Shown: one piece after another, positions 50,954-59,810 of the stretch | Numbering within the stretch: the first letter of the stretch is position 1 | Layout: every line of letters starts with the position of its first letter | Assembly (NCBI GenBank): GCA_023391695.1 | Contig: JAEWAK010000072.1 | Span: forward strand, 1-64,000 | Length of the DNA: 64,000 nt | Reading direction: 5' to 3' | DNA from: Bacillota bacterium | Lineage (GTDB): Bacteria > Bacillota > Clostridia > Lachnospirales > Lachnospiraceae | Program-made: the position numbers and the translations under genes | Notes under the pieces: generated by a model | The model's input: the letters and a program-made list of their open reading frames with translations, nothing else | Database searches by the model: none | What the model was told of the DNA's origin: nothing

Positions 50954-51952
50954 TTATTCCTCCCTTTTTATCCTTGGATCCAGCTTCGGCATCAGGAAAT
51001 CAACAAACAGGCTTGCTAAAACCGTAGCGGTGGTAGTGATGAGCAAAAGTCCCTGGCAAACCGTGAAATCCCGGTTACCAAGGGCTTTCGCCAATTGGGA
51101 GCCGATACCGGGATAGACAAAGGGGCCTTCCATATAGGTTGCCCCGCCGAGCATGGTGCCGAAACTGATGGCAAGGGCGGTATATAAGGGCAAGAGCGCA
51201 TTCTGCTTCACATATTTCCGGCGTATGACCTGATCGGACAGCCCTCTGGCATAAGCAGCAGTCACATAATCCTCCGCCATAACCCCGATACAGCTGCCCT
51301 TCATATTCATGACCCAGGTATTGATCTGGGTACAGGTATAGGCAAATACGGGCAGGGCGGCATGCCAGAGCACATCTTTGATAAACAGCCAGTTAAATCC
51401 CGGGGTGACCTGTATGGAATAGGCCCCCTGTATGGGAAACCACTGCAGCCCGAAAGCAAATATGGAAAGGACGAAAGTCGGAACCAGGGCCGGCGGGATT
51501 GCATTTACAATGGTAGCATAGGCAGCGATCAGGGAACTGAGAATGGACTTTCTTCTCCAGGCCATGATGCTGCCAAGCCAGGTACCCAGAAAATAACTCA
51601 AGGTCAAAGCAATGGAAACCAAAAAAAGTGTCCAGGGCATATAATAGGCAATAATTTCATTTACCGTTATGGAACTGTTTGTCATGGAGGTCCCAAGATT
51701 TCCTTGAAGCAAAGCTTTATAATACCGGCTCATCTGCTGTAATATGGGCTCGTTCGGATCATAATTGTACATCCGGGTAACCAGTATCTTGGCTTCATTA
51801 AAGTCCAGCCCTCTTGCCACTGCCAGGTCACGGGCTTTCACGTCGAATACATCCCCCGGCATCATACGGAACAGCACAAAGGTAAGCAGGGAGCAAATCA
51901 TGATCGTCAGGACTGCCATTCCGGTTTTTTTAACATAATAACGTGAATTCAT
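50954..51952 (-). CDS. Oligopeptide ABC transporter permease (OppB/DppB type)
   Basis: A 332-residue permease with six membrane segments and the N-terminal family stretch LTFVLFRMMPGDVF. The EAA loop AEDYVTAAYARGLSDQVIRRKYVKQNALLP lies near residues 226-255, and GATYMEGPFVYPGIGSQLAKAL near the C-terminus. GGAG precedes the ATG at 51952. It directly follows the binding-protein gene. Confidence 0.93.
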   Translation of the reverse strand: MNSRYYVKKTGMAVLTIMICSLLTFVLFRMMPGDVFDVKARDLAVARGLDFNEAKILVTRMYNYDPNEPILQQMSRYYKALLQGNLGTSMTNSSITVNEIIAYYMPWTLFLVSIALTLSYFLGTWLGSIMAWRRKSILSSLIAAYATIVNAIPPALVPTFVLSIFAFGLQWFPIQGAYSIQVTPGFNWLFIKDVLWHAALPVFAYTCTQINTWVMNMKGSCIGVMAEDYVTAAYARGLSDQVIRRKYVKQNALLPLYTALAISFGTMLGGATYMEGPFVYPGIGSQLAKALGNRDFTVCQGLLLITTTATVLASLFVDFLMPKLDPRIKREE

Positions 51953-51986
51953 ATGTCTTCTCCTTCCTGTTTTAAATGTCCTTCTT

Positions 51987-53915
51987 TTATTCTTTCGGAG
52001 AAAGCATCCACATTTTACGTACGCCGCCGGAAAATCCCCAGTTTAGATTATAAGTAGCTATTTTTTCTTCTTCGGTTTCCGGGAAAGGCATCCACCGGTT
52101 TTCCGGGACTTTATCAAGCATGGGCAGTCCTCCTGTCGTCGCCAGGTTTTCCCAGGCCGCCGTCACATTCTGATAAAAGTTAATGGAAAATGCATTTTCA
52201 TTGGTAGCCCATATAATACGTTCCCAATGGTCTTTACGGACCTGCTCATCCGTTTCGTTCTGCATGGCGGACAGCCAGTTCCAGATATTAATCGTATTGC
52301 CGTCCCAATCGGTTACTTCCAGGGTTGTTATATTAGTTTTTTTATCAAAGGGGAAGTTCATTTTTTTTGCCGGCCCGCTTGTATGTTCATAATAATTTTT
52401 CAGCGGGAAGTAAGGGTAGGAAAAGGACCAGGCAATATCCATCCATTCCCAGCTCATATCAAAAGCATGTTCTACCTCGGACTGGCTGCCGTAAACCGTG
52501 CCGTCCACTGCCATTACTTCACATTCAATACCGAATTGTTTCAGCTGGTTTGCATAGATCGGCGATACCAGCGTGGCAACATACCAGCCCTTATCCAGGC
52601 CTATGGTCAGTTTTATCGGTGTCCCGTCGGGATTCAGCCATTTACCGTTAACTTTGGTACAGCCGATGCTCTCAAGCAGTTGTGCCGCTTTTTCCTCATC
52701 GTGGGAGTATTTTCTCATATTATCAATCACATCCTGGTCCACATATTTGGAAAGCATGGACGGCGGGATGCTTAAGGAGGACCAGGGATGTATCTGTGAC
52801 TGGTATGAACCGATATCACGCATGGCTTCCCGGTCGGCTATGTAGATCAACGCCTGCCTGAATTCCTTTTTCGACATAGGTGAGGTTTTTGATTCCTGGT
52901 TAAAATACAAGCCATGGCTGCCCATATCTTCCATAGGATAATATATGAGGTTTTTATTGGAGGCCAGTATGGAATCCGTTAAATCCTTGGGCAGGGTGCC
53001 GTCCATATTCTGGATTTCTTCTGATTTCATCATGGAGGCTTTTGTAGCATCCGTAGTTGATTTAATTATAATTTTATCGTAAGCCTGTTTGTCTGTATTC
53101 CAGTAATATGGATTTTTACTCATACTGCCCTCGTTAAGGGTATGCCCCACATCGTTGATATAAGGCCCTGTGCCGACAATGACATGCTCTTCATTGGGCG
53201 GTGTCACTATATATTCCTTCCAGATATCATCTAACTGTGAAACAATTTCCGGATTATTAAAAGTATCCCTGCCGTAAGGTCCCTGCAAGCCGTTTGCTTT
53301 CTGTTCATTTGTCAGCAGCGGGAGCTGTTTCACCAATTCGGCCCGTTTATCGGCGAAATCCTTATATATGTGGTAAGGAATACGTCCATGATGAACTTCC
53401 TGGGCGATCAGCATAATCCGCAGGTCATCAAATGGCGCCGGTTCCTGCCAGACAAATTCTACGGTTAAATCATCCGGCGTTTCTATGGAAGTTAAGTAAT
53501 TCACCGGTGAATTAAAGCATATCTGATAAAAGGCCCAGATATCTTTGCTGGTAAAAGCTTCTCCGTCACTCCACTTGATATTTGGGCGTAATTTAAATAT
53601 GGTTTTATTTCCTTCGTTCTTGTAACTCTCCGCCAGCTGCAGTTCAATATCATCGGACCCCCGCTGATAACGGATCAATCCTTCAAAAGCGAAATCTCCG
53701 AAGGAATTGGTACCCGTTTCCGAATTCTGGTTGGCAATAAATAGTGCCGGGTCCGGAAGTCCCCCCTGACGAACGTAAACCTTTTCCCCATTCGTATTCT
53801 GCGTCCCTGCAGCGGACATAGCGTCCTCCCCAGGGGCAGTTTTGGAACATGCCGATGCGGCCGCAGCCATTAGCACAACAAGTCCCAGTGCGATCAGTTT
53901 CTTAAATTTCTGCAT
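51987..53915 (-). CDS. Oligopeptide-type substrate-binding lipoprotein (SBP_bac_5)
   Basis: A 642-residue extracellular receptor of the family 5 solute-binding proteins. The start is the ATG at 53915, 9 nt after GGAGG; an ATG at 53924 lies too close to it. The lipobox gives Cys23 (ASAC). Family hallmarks are FKLRPNIKWSDGEAFTSKDIWAFYQICFNSP (about 110-140) and FRQALIYIADREAMRDIGSYQSQIHPWSS (about 350-380). At about 640 residues it is longer than OppA (about 540), and its internal Trp-rich stretch resembles branches that bind oligosaccharides as well as peptides, so the ligand class is uncertain. Confidence 0.9.
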   Translation of the reverse strand: MQKFKKLIALGLVVLMAAAASACSKTAPGEDAMSAAGTQNTNGEKVYVRQGGLPDPALFIANQNSETGTNSFGDFAFEGLIRYQRGSDDIELQLAESYKNEGNKTIFKLRPNIKWSDGEAFTSKDIWAFYQICFNSPVNYLTSIETPDDLTVEFVWQEPAPFDDLRIMLIAQEVHHGRIPYHIYKDFADKRAELVKQLPLLTNEQKANGLQGPYGRDTFNNPEIVSQLDDIWKEYIVTPPNEEHVIVGTGPYINDVGHTLNEGSMSKNPYYWNTDKQAYDKIIIKSTTDATKASMMKSEEIQNMDGTLPKDLTDSILASNKNLIYYPMEDMGSHGLYFNQESKTSPMSKKEFRQALIYIADREAMRDIGSYQSQIHPWSSLSIPPSMLSKYVDQDVIDNMRKYSHDEEKAAQLLESIGCTKVNGKWLNPDGTPIKLTIGLDKGWYVATLVSPIYANQLKQFGIECEVMAVDGTVYGSQSEVEHAFDMSWEWMDIAWSFSYPYFPLKNYYEHTSGPAKKMNFPFDKKTNITTLEVTDWDGNTINIWNWLSAMQNETDEQVRKDHWERIIWATNENAFSINFYQNVTAAWENLATTGGLPMLDKVPENRWMPFPETEEEKIATYNLNWGFSGGVRKMWMLSPKE

Positions 53916-53933
53916 AAAATACATCCTCCGATT

Positions 53934-53980
53934 CCTGTTAACAGGTAATTTATAAATTCCAGCCGAATATTATAAATTCC
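53934..53980. promoter_or_regulatory. Palindrome and direct repeats upstream of the oligopeptide operon
   Basis: CCTGTTAACAGG (53934-53945) is a perfect 12-bp palindrome. TATAAATTCC occurs at 53951-53960 and 53971-53980, exactly 20 bp apart. These may be operator half-sites. In the rest of the 53916-54381 gap I see only AT-rich DNA and a 77-codon frame that looks non-coding. Confidence 0.4.
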
Positions 53981-54381
53981 GTTAACTTTATTATTTTTAC
54001 GGCAAAATGGATTTCCCATATCCCTTGCCGTTAATATATAAATTTTACTCCGGCAGCCTGGCTAAGACGATAAAACGCTTACTGCACGGAGAAAAATTTA
54101 CAGCTATGAAAAATACCGGGTTACACCTGCTGTCAAATATATATATCAGCGGTACGCCATTGCCTGTAATGCCCTGTTTTCTTAACTGTCTGCAAATCTG
54201 TACGGATGAATTTACAAAAATTTATTCTCCAATTCCTTAGTATCAGGATTTTATTTACTTTATTATGGATTATATTCCATTTCATAGTAATTGTCAATTT
54301 TAAATTCTATTTTTTAAGGATAAATTAAGCTTTTTATGTTTAATATATTATAATGTTGATTAATAGAGGAGGTTTCGTATT

Positions 54382-54747
54382 ATGATGATCGGTGACCACT
54401 TACGTGAGCTGAGGGAAAATCTGGGATTAATGCAGATTACGGTATCAAAGAAAATCGGTATCAGTAATAAAGTTTTGTCAAATTATGAGAACAATATCAG
54501 TACTCCGGATTTACAGACTTTAATTCTCATCTGCAATTTTTATAATATATCATCCGATTACCTGTTAGGTTTGGATATAAAGGAAAATCCAAAGGATTCC
54601 CAAGTGACGGAAGATGAAAAAAAGATTTTGAACTACTATAATAGATTAAATGAAGAAAACAAAGACGCCTCCAAAGGTTATATGATAAACCTCTACAGGG
54701 AACAGCAAAATGCCGGAACCACCAGCGCAAAGAAGGGTTTCATATAA
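54382..54747 (+). CDS. XRE-family HTH regulator
   Basis: A 121-residue protein with an N-terminal Cro/CI helix-turn-helix (about 5-62; LRELRENLGLMQITVSKKIGISNKVLSNYENNISTPDLQTLILICNFYNISSDYLLGLD). A helical C-terminal tail of about 55 residues (DEKKILNYYNRLNEENKDASKGYMINLYREQQ) probably mediates dimerisation. GAGGAGG precedes the ATG at 54382. The nearest gene to its left is the divergent oligopeptide operon; that it controls this operon is only a possibility. Confidence 0.85.
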   Translation: MMIGDHLRELRENLGLMQITVSKKIGISNKVLSNYENNISTPDLQTLILICNFYNISSDYLLGLDIKENPKDSQVTEDEKKILNYYNRLNEENKDASKGYMINLYREQQNAGTTSAKKGFI

Positions 54748-54774
54748 TTGCAGAGACAGGAAATATTATTTTTG

Positions 54775-55548
54775 TCAATTTTTAAAATTCTTACCGGTTC
54801 TTTTTATAAATAAAACTTCAAGAAATAACAGGACGGCCATCCACAGGCTGAAAATCCAGGTATTCATATATGAGCCGTAGACAGGGAAACTGCTCATGCT
54901 GACATTGATCATTGTATGGAAAACCAGGCCTGAAAATAAACTTTTACCCCCATACATGTAGGCATAAACCATTGCCGTCCTCATAAGCAGATTGAGCAGA
55001 CACATACCGGCCACCCACCAGGCGGGATGCGCCTGGCTCCAGGGAATAATGTGCCAGAGGGCCCATACGCCTCCGATCAGTATTCCTGTCCTGACCGGCC
55101 CGTATTTTACGGTAAAAGGTCCGGTTAAAGTTGCCGTCCAGCCGAATTCTTCCGGTATGGCCCCTAAAAAATAAAGAACCAGCATAAGAGGAATTACTTT
55201 ATAAGGAATTCCTGCATCCGCCGGTAACGGGAAAGAGAATATTTCCATTGTAAAAAAGGCCAGCAATGCGGTAATCGGCATACATAAAACACAAAAGAGA
55301 ACCGACCACCTGCCGGCTCTTTTTATATCCAAAATGCTTTTGAATAAAAAAACAATACCCTTTGCTCCGTTTTCTTTCCAGGCGTAAATTAAGGATAGCA
55401 GAAAGGGTATAAAAATCATTAAAAAATTTATTGTAAGGCCAAATGGCAGGCCCTTCACCGGGAATACCGTACCCAGAATGTAAAACGGGATCGATAATAC
55501 CAGCGTCAACAGCAAAAATATAAAATGCCTGAAATTTGATTTATCCAT
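54775..55548 (-). CDS. CPBP-family intramembrane protease homologue
   Basis: A 257-residue membrane protein of the CPBP (Abi/Rce1-like) family with about seven membrane segments. The metal-binding residues are visible: Glu133-Glu134 in IPEEFGW, His166 in VWALWHIIPW, and His211 with Asn215 in VFHTMINVSM. The usual Arg of the EExxxR motif is Thr138 here. Such proteins cleave prenylated substrates, peptides or bacteriocin leaders, or act in self-immunity. AGGTGG precedes the ATG at 55548. It is monocistronic and ends 27 bp from the convergent XRE gene. Confidence 0.85.
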   Translation of the reverse strand: MDKSNFRHFIFLLLTLVLSIPFYILGTVFPVKGLPFGLTINFLMIFIPFLLSLIYAWKENGAKGIVFLFKSILDIKRAGRWSVLFCVLCMPITALLAFFTMEIFSFPLPADAGIPYKVIPLMLVLYFLGAIPEEFGWTATLTGPFTVKYGPVRTGILIGGVWALWHIIPWSQAHPAWWVAGMCLLNLLMRTAMVYAYMYGGKSLFSGLVFHTMINVSMSSFPVYGSYMNTWIFSLWMAVLLFLEVLFIKRTGKNFKN

Positions 55549-55705
55549 TTATCTGCCACCTGCCTTAATCTTTTATAGTCCAATATTTAACATTTTACCA
55601 CATATATACTAATAAACCAACTATTTAAATCTATGCAGCCTCTTACAGACGTGATTTCATTCTGTTTTCTATCTGTTTTAATAATACAGATATTAATTTC
55701 CAAAC

Positions 55706-55746
55706 AAAAAAATAAACGGATGCAATGTTAATACAACCGTTTATTT
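55706..55746 (-). terminator. Terminator of the glutathione peroxidase-flavodoxin operon
   Basis: AAATAAACGG (55710-55719) pairs with CCGTTTATTT (55737-55746). On the minus strand a run of seven T overlaps and follows the stem. Confidence 0.8.
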
Positions 55747-55776
55747 ATATATATGAAAATAAATTTGTTACCATAA

Positions 55777-56196
55777 TTATGATACAATGTTTCTTGCAAA
55801 TTCCCGGGCATTTTTGATATCCTGGGCATTGGGTCTTCCTTTGTGCATGAATTTAAATTCACCTCTGCAGTGAAATTCCCGCTCATCCAGTGATATGCCC
55901 TTTTCACCAAGAAGCTTTTTAATCTGGCCGTAAGTAGAGGGAAGAATTGCCGCCGTACTGAAATTTACAACCTTTTTCACACGGGAGTCCAGGGAATTGA
56001 TAAAGGTTTTCACCTTTGCATCAACTCCTGCCCCATATACACTGCTTCCAAGAAATAATATATCCACATTACCGTCAATGGGGTCATCTACGGATTTTGC
56101 CTTAACACTGAGTTCTTTCCCGATTGCATCGGCCAGTCTGGCTGTGTTGCCGGTTTTTGAATAATACCTGACTTCTACTTTTTTATCAGCTGCCAT
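55777..56196 (-). CDS. Flavodoxin-domain protein
   Basis: A 139-residue cytosolic FMN protein. The phosphate-binding loop is YSKTGNTARLADAI (about 12-25), followed by VDILFLGSSVYGAGVD (about 44-59). The C-terminal part is shorter than in classical flavodoxin. The ATG overlaps the glutathione peroxidase stop by one base (TAATG) with AAAGGAG upstream, so the two are coupled. It may supply electrons for peroxide defence or act as a quinone-type reductase; this is inference. Confidence 0.88.
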   Translation of the reverse strand: MAADKKVEVRYYSKTGNTARLADAIGKELSVKAKSVDDPIDGNVDILFLGSSVYGAGVDAKVKTFINSLDSRVKKVVNFSTAAILPSTYGQIKKLLGEKGISLDEREFHCRGEFKFMHKGRPNAQDIKNAREFARNIVS

Positions 56197-56741
56197 TATA
56201 GTAACTCCTTTATTTTATTTTCTATGATATCCAGGTCTTCTGTCGGTTCAAATCTCTCAATAACCTTTCCCTGGCGGTCTATTAAAAATTTTGTAAAATT
56301 CCATTTGATGCTCGGATCATTTTTATAATCCGGATTTTCCTTTGATAATTTGACATCCAGACGGGCCGAAAGTTCATGGGCCGGATGGAACCCGCCAAAT
56401 CCTTTTTCTTTTACCAGGTACTTATAAAGGGGTGCGGCATCTTCCCCGTTTACATCAATTTTTGAAAAGATGGGGAAAGTAACACCAAATTTGCTTTCAC
56501 AGAAACTTGCAATCTCTTCATTGGTACCGGGTGCCTGGTGTCCGAACTGATTGCAGGGGAAATCCAGTATAAGGAAACCTTGTCCTTTATAATCTTCATA
56601 TAATTTTTCCAGTCTTTCATACTGGGGTGTGAATCCACATATGGTTGCGCTGTTCATGATAAGCAGTACTTTTCCTTTGTAGTCGCCCAGGGATACATCC
56701 CTGTCATTCATATCCTTAACGGTTATTTCATATAAGCTCAT
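56196..56741 (-). CDS. Glutathione peroxidase family protein
   Basis: A 181-residue thiol peroxidase of the GPx family, probably thioredoxin-dependent as in other bacteria. Catalytic Cys35 lies in NSATICGFTPQ, the partner Gln in LDFPCNQFG (about 66-74), and the Trp-Asn pair in IKWNFTKFLID. The usual NVASKCG is replaced by NSATICG. GGAG precedes the ATG at 56741. A consensus promoter lies at 56778-56806, with an OhrR-like half palindrome in its spacer, so organic-peroxide control is possible. Confidence 0.93.
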   Translation of the reverse strand: MSLYEITVKDMNDRDVSLGDYKGKVLLIMNSATICGFTPQYERLEKLYEDYKGQGFLILDFPCNQFGHQAPGTNEEIASFCESKFGVTFPIFSKIDVNGEDAAPLYKYLVKEKGFGGFHPAHELSARLDVKLSKENPDYKNDPSIKWNFTKFLIDRQGKVIERFEPTEDLDIIENKIKELL

Positions 56742-56777
56742 GGTAACACGCTCCTTTTTTGTATTGTTTTCAATTTA

Positions 56778-56806
56778 ATTTTAAACAATTTAATTGAATG
56801 TGTCAA
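56778..56806 (-). promoter_or_regulatory. Promoter of gpx-flavodoxin with OhrR-like site
   Basis: On the minus strand TTGACA (56801-56806), a 17-bp spacer and TAAAAT (56778-56783). ACAATTTAATTGA (56785-56797) lies in the spacer and resembles the MarR/OhrR operator ACAATT-N-AATTGT. CAATTTAATT is also repeated 15 bp to its left. Confidence 0.7.
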
Positions 56807-56843
56807 TACTTTTATCTAATTTCTAATTTTAAATTTATATTTT

Positions 56844-56963
56844 TCATATATTTTTTATAACCTGCTTTGCTATGAACACTTCGGTTTCATCCGGGAGATC
56901 CCAGTCCTCCTCATCACTCCACTGCAAATCATATACCATCTGCATTGGTACTAAAGCTGCCAT
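56844..56963 (-). CDS. Candidate 39-residue acidic small protein
   Basis: An open frame absent from length-limited calls. The product is MAALVPMQMVYDLQWSDEED followed by a Trp-Asp-Leu-Pro segment and a hydrophobic end (39 residues in all). Its composition looks protein-like rather than random. A stop codon lies two codons upstream of the ATG. A promoter (TTGACA at 56998-57003, 17 bp, TACCAT at 56975-56980, minus strand) would start the transcript only about 5 nt before the ATG, so translation would be almost leaderless; there is no Shine-Dalgarno. I do not recognise the family. The rest of the 56742-57160 gap holds the promoters and a terminator. Confidence 0.35.
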   Translation of the reverse strand: MAALVPMQMVYDLQWSDEEDWDLPDETEVFIAKQVIKNI

Positions 56964-57061
56964 CTTTTATAATCATGGTATCCGAATTGTTTTTATTTGT
57001 CAATCGGTTATCTGATAAGAATATAAAGTTTTATTTTTCATGGATAAACAAGAATTCCATG

Positions 57062-57095
57062 AAAAAGATGCCATATGCTCTTACCGTATGGCACC
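57062..57095 (-). terminator. Terminator of the beta-helix protein gene
   Basis: On the minus strand GGTGCCATA (57087-57095) pairs with TATGGCATC (57067-57075), followed by TTTTT. Confidence 0.8.
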
Positions 57096-57160
57096 TTTAA
57101 AATTTTATCCGGCTGCAGGCCTTTTTATGTTTACATTCTGCCTTCCAATCATTGACCTGC

Positions 57161-59245
57161 TTATTTTTTTATTAATTCAAAATTATCCACTGCCGCCCAG
57201 TTATTGGCATTTGCATCGCTCCAAATACCTATTTCGATCTGTCCGTTTGTTACCGGTATGTTATCTATTGTATATTGTGTGTAATTCACAATCGGACTGC
57301 TTCCCATATCAACGGCCATTTCAGAAGCCCCAAAGTTTTTTGCAAAGAACCGCAGCACTTTTTGTCCGCCCCCTGAGCGTACCCAGACGCTTGCCGTATA
57401 GAGTCCGTTTGGCACTGTTATAGCCTGGGACGTTATTTGCTGGTAATTTGCCGAAGCCCAATGGGTTAATTTATAGCTTCCTTCCATCGGATAGTCCGTA
57501 TCTACTTTTTGTGCAGGTGTTTCACTGTGCCATTCCGTCCAGCCTGTCAGATTCCCGGCTTCAAACCCGGGGTTAGTCAGCAGGTTAACCGGCACCGGCA
57601 CACCTCCCTCCAATCTCTTCGCTTTCTGGTCCAGATACAGGGACTGGGGCGTTAAATCCGCTCCCCTTCCGATTCCTTCCACCAGATCCTGCGGTGCGGA
57701 ACGGTCAGAGGAGGAAACCGCATAACTTACACCGTTTGCCGTTCCCCGGGTGCCTATGACATAACCGTTGCCGTACTGCATGGATTTTACGATGGCTGAC
57801 TGGCCGGAAGGATAGGCGGTACCGTTGGTATTCCAGAATACCGACTCCGTGGTCGTCCATCCGTGCTCAATGGTTCCGTAAGGCCTGTAGACGGCTTCCA
57901 GATAATCTCCGTTCATGGTCATATTATCAAATAAATTGGCCATAGCCAGATGCATATGAAAATCAGAGGCGAGACGGGGATAGTTTGAGGTGCTGTTGTA
58001 TATAACGTTTCCGCTGGTCCACATACTGGATAGCGTAAAGCTGTGTCTGGCACCGGTAGCCGTACAATTCTGTAACAGATTATCACTGCCCTGGATTAAG
58101 TACAGGTATCCGTTGCCGCCTTCCCCTCTGTATTGGGGCTTCTGGAAATGGGTATTCTGAATGGTAACGGAACGGGACTGGCTGATCGTAACACCATGGG
58201 ATAACAGGTGGTAATCATTTCCGTTGGAAGCCGGCCTGTAGGAATTGACATTATCCAGCCAACAGTTTTTGGCATTTACGAAAGTGACTGCCTTGGAGGC
58301 ATGTACATCATATGCCCCGGTCCCTGACGTATTATAGTCTAAGTCCCCCCAGCCTGTTCCCGTATGCTGTTTCATGCCGATGGAGAAATTTTCGATCCCG
58401 GCCTCCGAAACCGGCTCACCTGCTTTATATATGCGGGCACTATCCCTGGTTTTTAAGGTATACCGGATCGGAATATCCACCGTAAGTGTGTTGGTGGCTG
58501 TGTCAATGCCGGTTATTTTCCGGTAAAAGGTGGGGCCTTTTAAGGAAGAGTCCCATTTTCCGGTCATACCGTGTTCCGCAATAAAGGAATTGGTGGCATC
58601 GGAATGTACAATAATAAATTCGTTGATATTATATCCGTTTACACTGTTTACCGGTATTTTCACTGCCTGGGACTGTACGTCACTCCGGATATAGGAAGGG
58701 GTATTGACCGGAGTAAACCAGTCTGCGGACGCTATGGGTGCAACACGGATTACCGCTTTATTCCGCATGCTTGTAGAATCATTATAAATAAAGGTGGAAG
58801 ACTTTCCCTCACCCCGGAGCACAATATTGTTTTTATTAATCCAAAGGGCGCTTGTACTGTTTCCCTGTGGTTTAACACGATAGGTGCCCGCAGGCAGATA
58901 AACAATTCCTCCTCCGGCATTCCCGGCAGCATTGATGGCATTCTGGATGGCATTCGTCGAATCTGCCGCTCCGCTTGGATCTGCCCCATACCGGGTCACG
59001 ACATTGTAAGTGTCACCCGGCGGACTGGCAGGGATACTTTTCTCACCTCTCCAGTATCCTGCATAAGAAAAGTCCTGAAGGGAGCGTCCCTGTCCGTCTT
59101 TCAATCCCTGAGTCCAATTGGACGGGTACAGGGAACTTCTCCAGGGTGTACCGGCATTTGCCGTACCCTCCGGTACCGTAAACGAAGCTAACATGGCACC
59201 CATACATGCCAATACCGCCAGCTTATGAATTAATTTCTTTTTCAT
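57161..59245 (-). CDS. Secreted right-handed beta-helix (pectate-lyase-3 type) protein with C-terminal CBM
   Basis: A 694-residue exported enzyme candidate. The start is the ATG at 59245, 7 nt after GGAGG; an ATG two codons earlier is too close. The signal peptide covers about 1-29. The Pectate_lyase_3/GH28-like domain begins near residue 78 with YNVVTRYGADPSGAADSTNAIQNAINAAGNAGGGIVYLPAGTYRV, followed by repeated beta-helix turns (CWLDNVNS, VTIQNTHFQKPQYRGEGGNG, NLLQNCTATG). The C-terminal 140 residues form a jelly-roll carbohydrate-binding module (LLTNPGFEAGNLTGWTEWHSE to NNWAAVDNFELIKK). The substrate is unknown; catalytic residues cannot be assigned from sequence alone. It is divergent from the chitosanase gene. 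Confidence 0.82.
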   Translation of the reverse strand: MKKKLIHKLAVLACMGAMLASFTVPEGTANAGTPWRSSLYPSNWTQGLKDGQGRSLQDFSYAGYWRGEKSIPASPPGDTYNVVTRYGADPSGAADSTNAIQNAINAAGNAGGGIVYLPAGTYRVKPQGNSTSALWINKNNIVLRGEGKSSTFIYNDSTSMRNKAVIRVAPIASADWFTPVNTPSYIRSDVQSQAVKIPVNSVNGYNINEFIIVHSDATNSFIAEHGMTGKWDSSLKGPTFYRKITGIDTATNTLTVDIPIRYTLKTRDSARIYKAGEPVSEAGIENFSIGMKQHTGTGWGDLDYNTSGTGAYDVHASKAVTFVNAKNCWLDNVNSYRPASNGNDYHLLSHGVTISQSRSVTIQNTHFQKPQYRGEGGNGYLYLIQGSDNLLQNCTATGARHSFTLSSMWTSGNVIYNSTSNYPRLASDFHMHLAMANLFDNMTMNGDYLEAVYRPYGTIEHGWTTTESVFWNTNGTAYPSGQSAIVKSMQYGNGYVIGTRGTANGVSYAVSSSDRSAPQDLVEGIGRGADLTPQSLYLDQKAKRLEGGVPVPVNLLTNPGFEAGNLTGWTEWHSETPAQKVDTDYPMEGSYKLTHWASANYQQITSQAITVPNGLYTASVWVRSGGGQKVLRFFAKNFGASEMAVDMGSSPIVNYTQYTIDNIPVTNGQIEIGIWSDANANNWAAVDNFELIKK

Positions 59246-59683
59246 TAACATTCCTCCTTTAATAGTTTTTTAAATTTCCATATTTCTATCCCGTTAAGCA
59301 GGTTCTCCTCACTCCTTTCTTACACCTCAGTTATAAGCTTTCATCTCCGGGTTGTTGTATTTTGTCAAAAAACAGATTTAAGATATTACAAATAATACCA
59401 TATCTTTTCATAATATTTACATTTTCGTAATTTTTATCCTTTAATATGTAATATATAACGTTTTTCCAAGAATCATTTATTATAAGTTAACTTTATATCT
59501 TTTTATATATTATAGAAAATGCCATAAGTAAGAAAAACAGCAAAAATTACATAAAAAGGGGTAAAACTTGCATAAATGCACACATTATGGAGATTTATGG
59601 TATTATATAGAAAAATTATACTATTGTTATTTCCCAAAACAGCAACAAAAAGACAGAGGATTCTTGTACTCTTTTAATATTGC

Positions 59684-59733
59684 GTATCTGCAAAGTTAAG
59701 AAAGGAGGTGAATATGCTTTAAGCTGCAGATAC
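59684..59733 (+). promoter_or_regulatory. Leader hairpin enclosing a two-codon ORF
   Basis: GTATCTGCA (59684-59692) and TGCAGATAC (59725-59733) are perfect 9-bp arms. The loop holds AAAGGAGGTG (59701-59710) and ATG CTT TAA (59714-59722), a start-stop dipeptide frame with an ideal Shine-Dalgarno. It lies 78 bp upstream of the chitosanase start. The rest of the 59246-59810 gap is AT-rich with a small palindrome TGCATAAATGCA at 59569-59580. Confidence 0.55.
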
Positions 59734-59810
59734 TTTCAATATTTTACAGACTGCTTGCATGGCTTAAATAGAATGAGAGGTATAAAAATTAATAATAAGG
59801 AGGTAAATAT

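Noticed and set aside
52227..52775. 182-codon plus-strand frame inside the oligopeptide-binding protein gene
   Set aside because: Antisense shadow of a clear solute-binding protein gene.
54007..54240. 77-codon plus-strand frame upstream of the XRE gene
   Set aside because: No Shine-Dalgarno, no domain-like pattern, AT-rich promoter-type DNA.
57040..57423. 127-codon plus-strand frame near the 3' end of the beta-helix gene
   Set aside because: It runs over the terminator and antisense to the carbohydrate-binding module.
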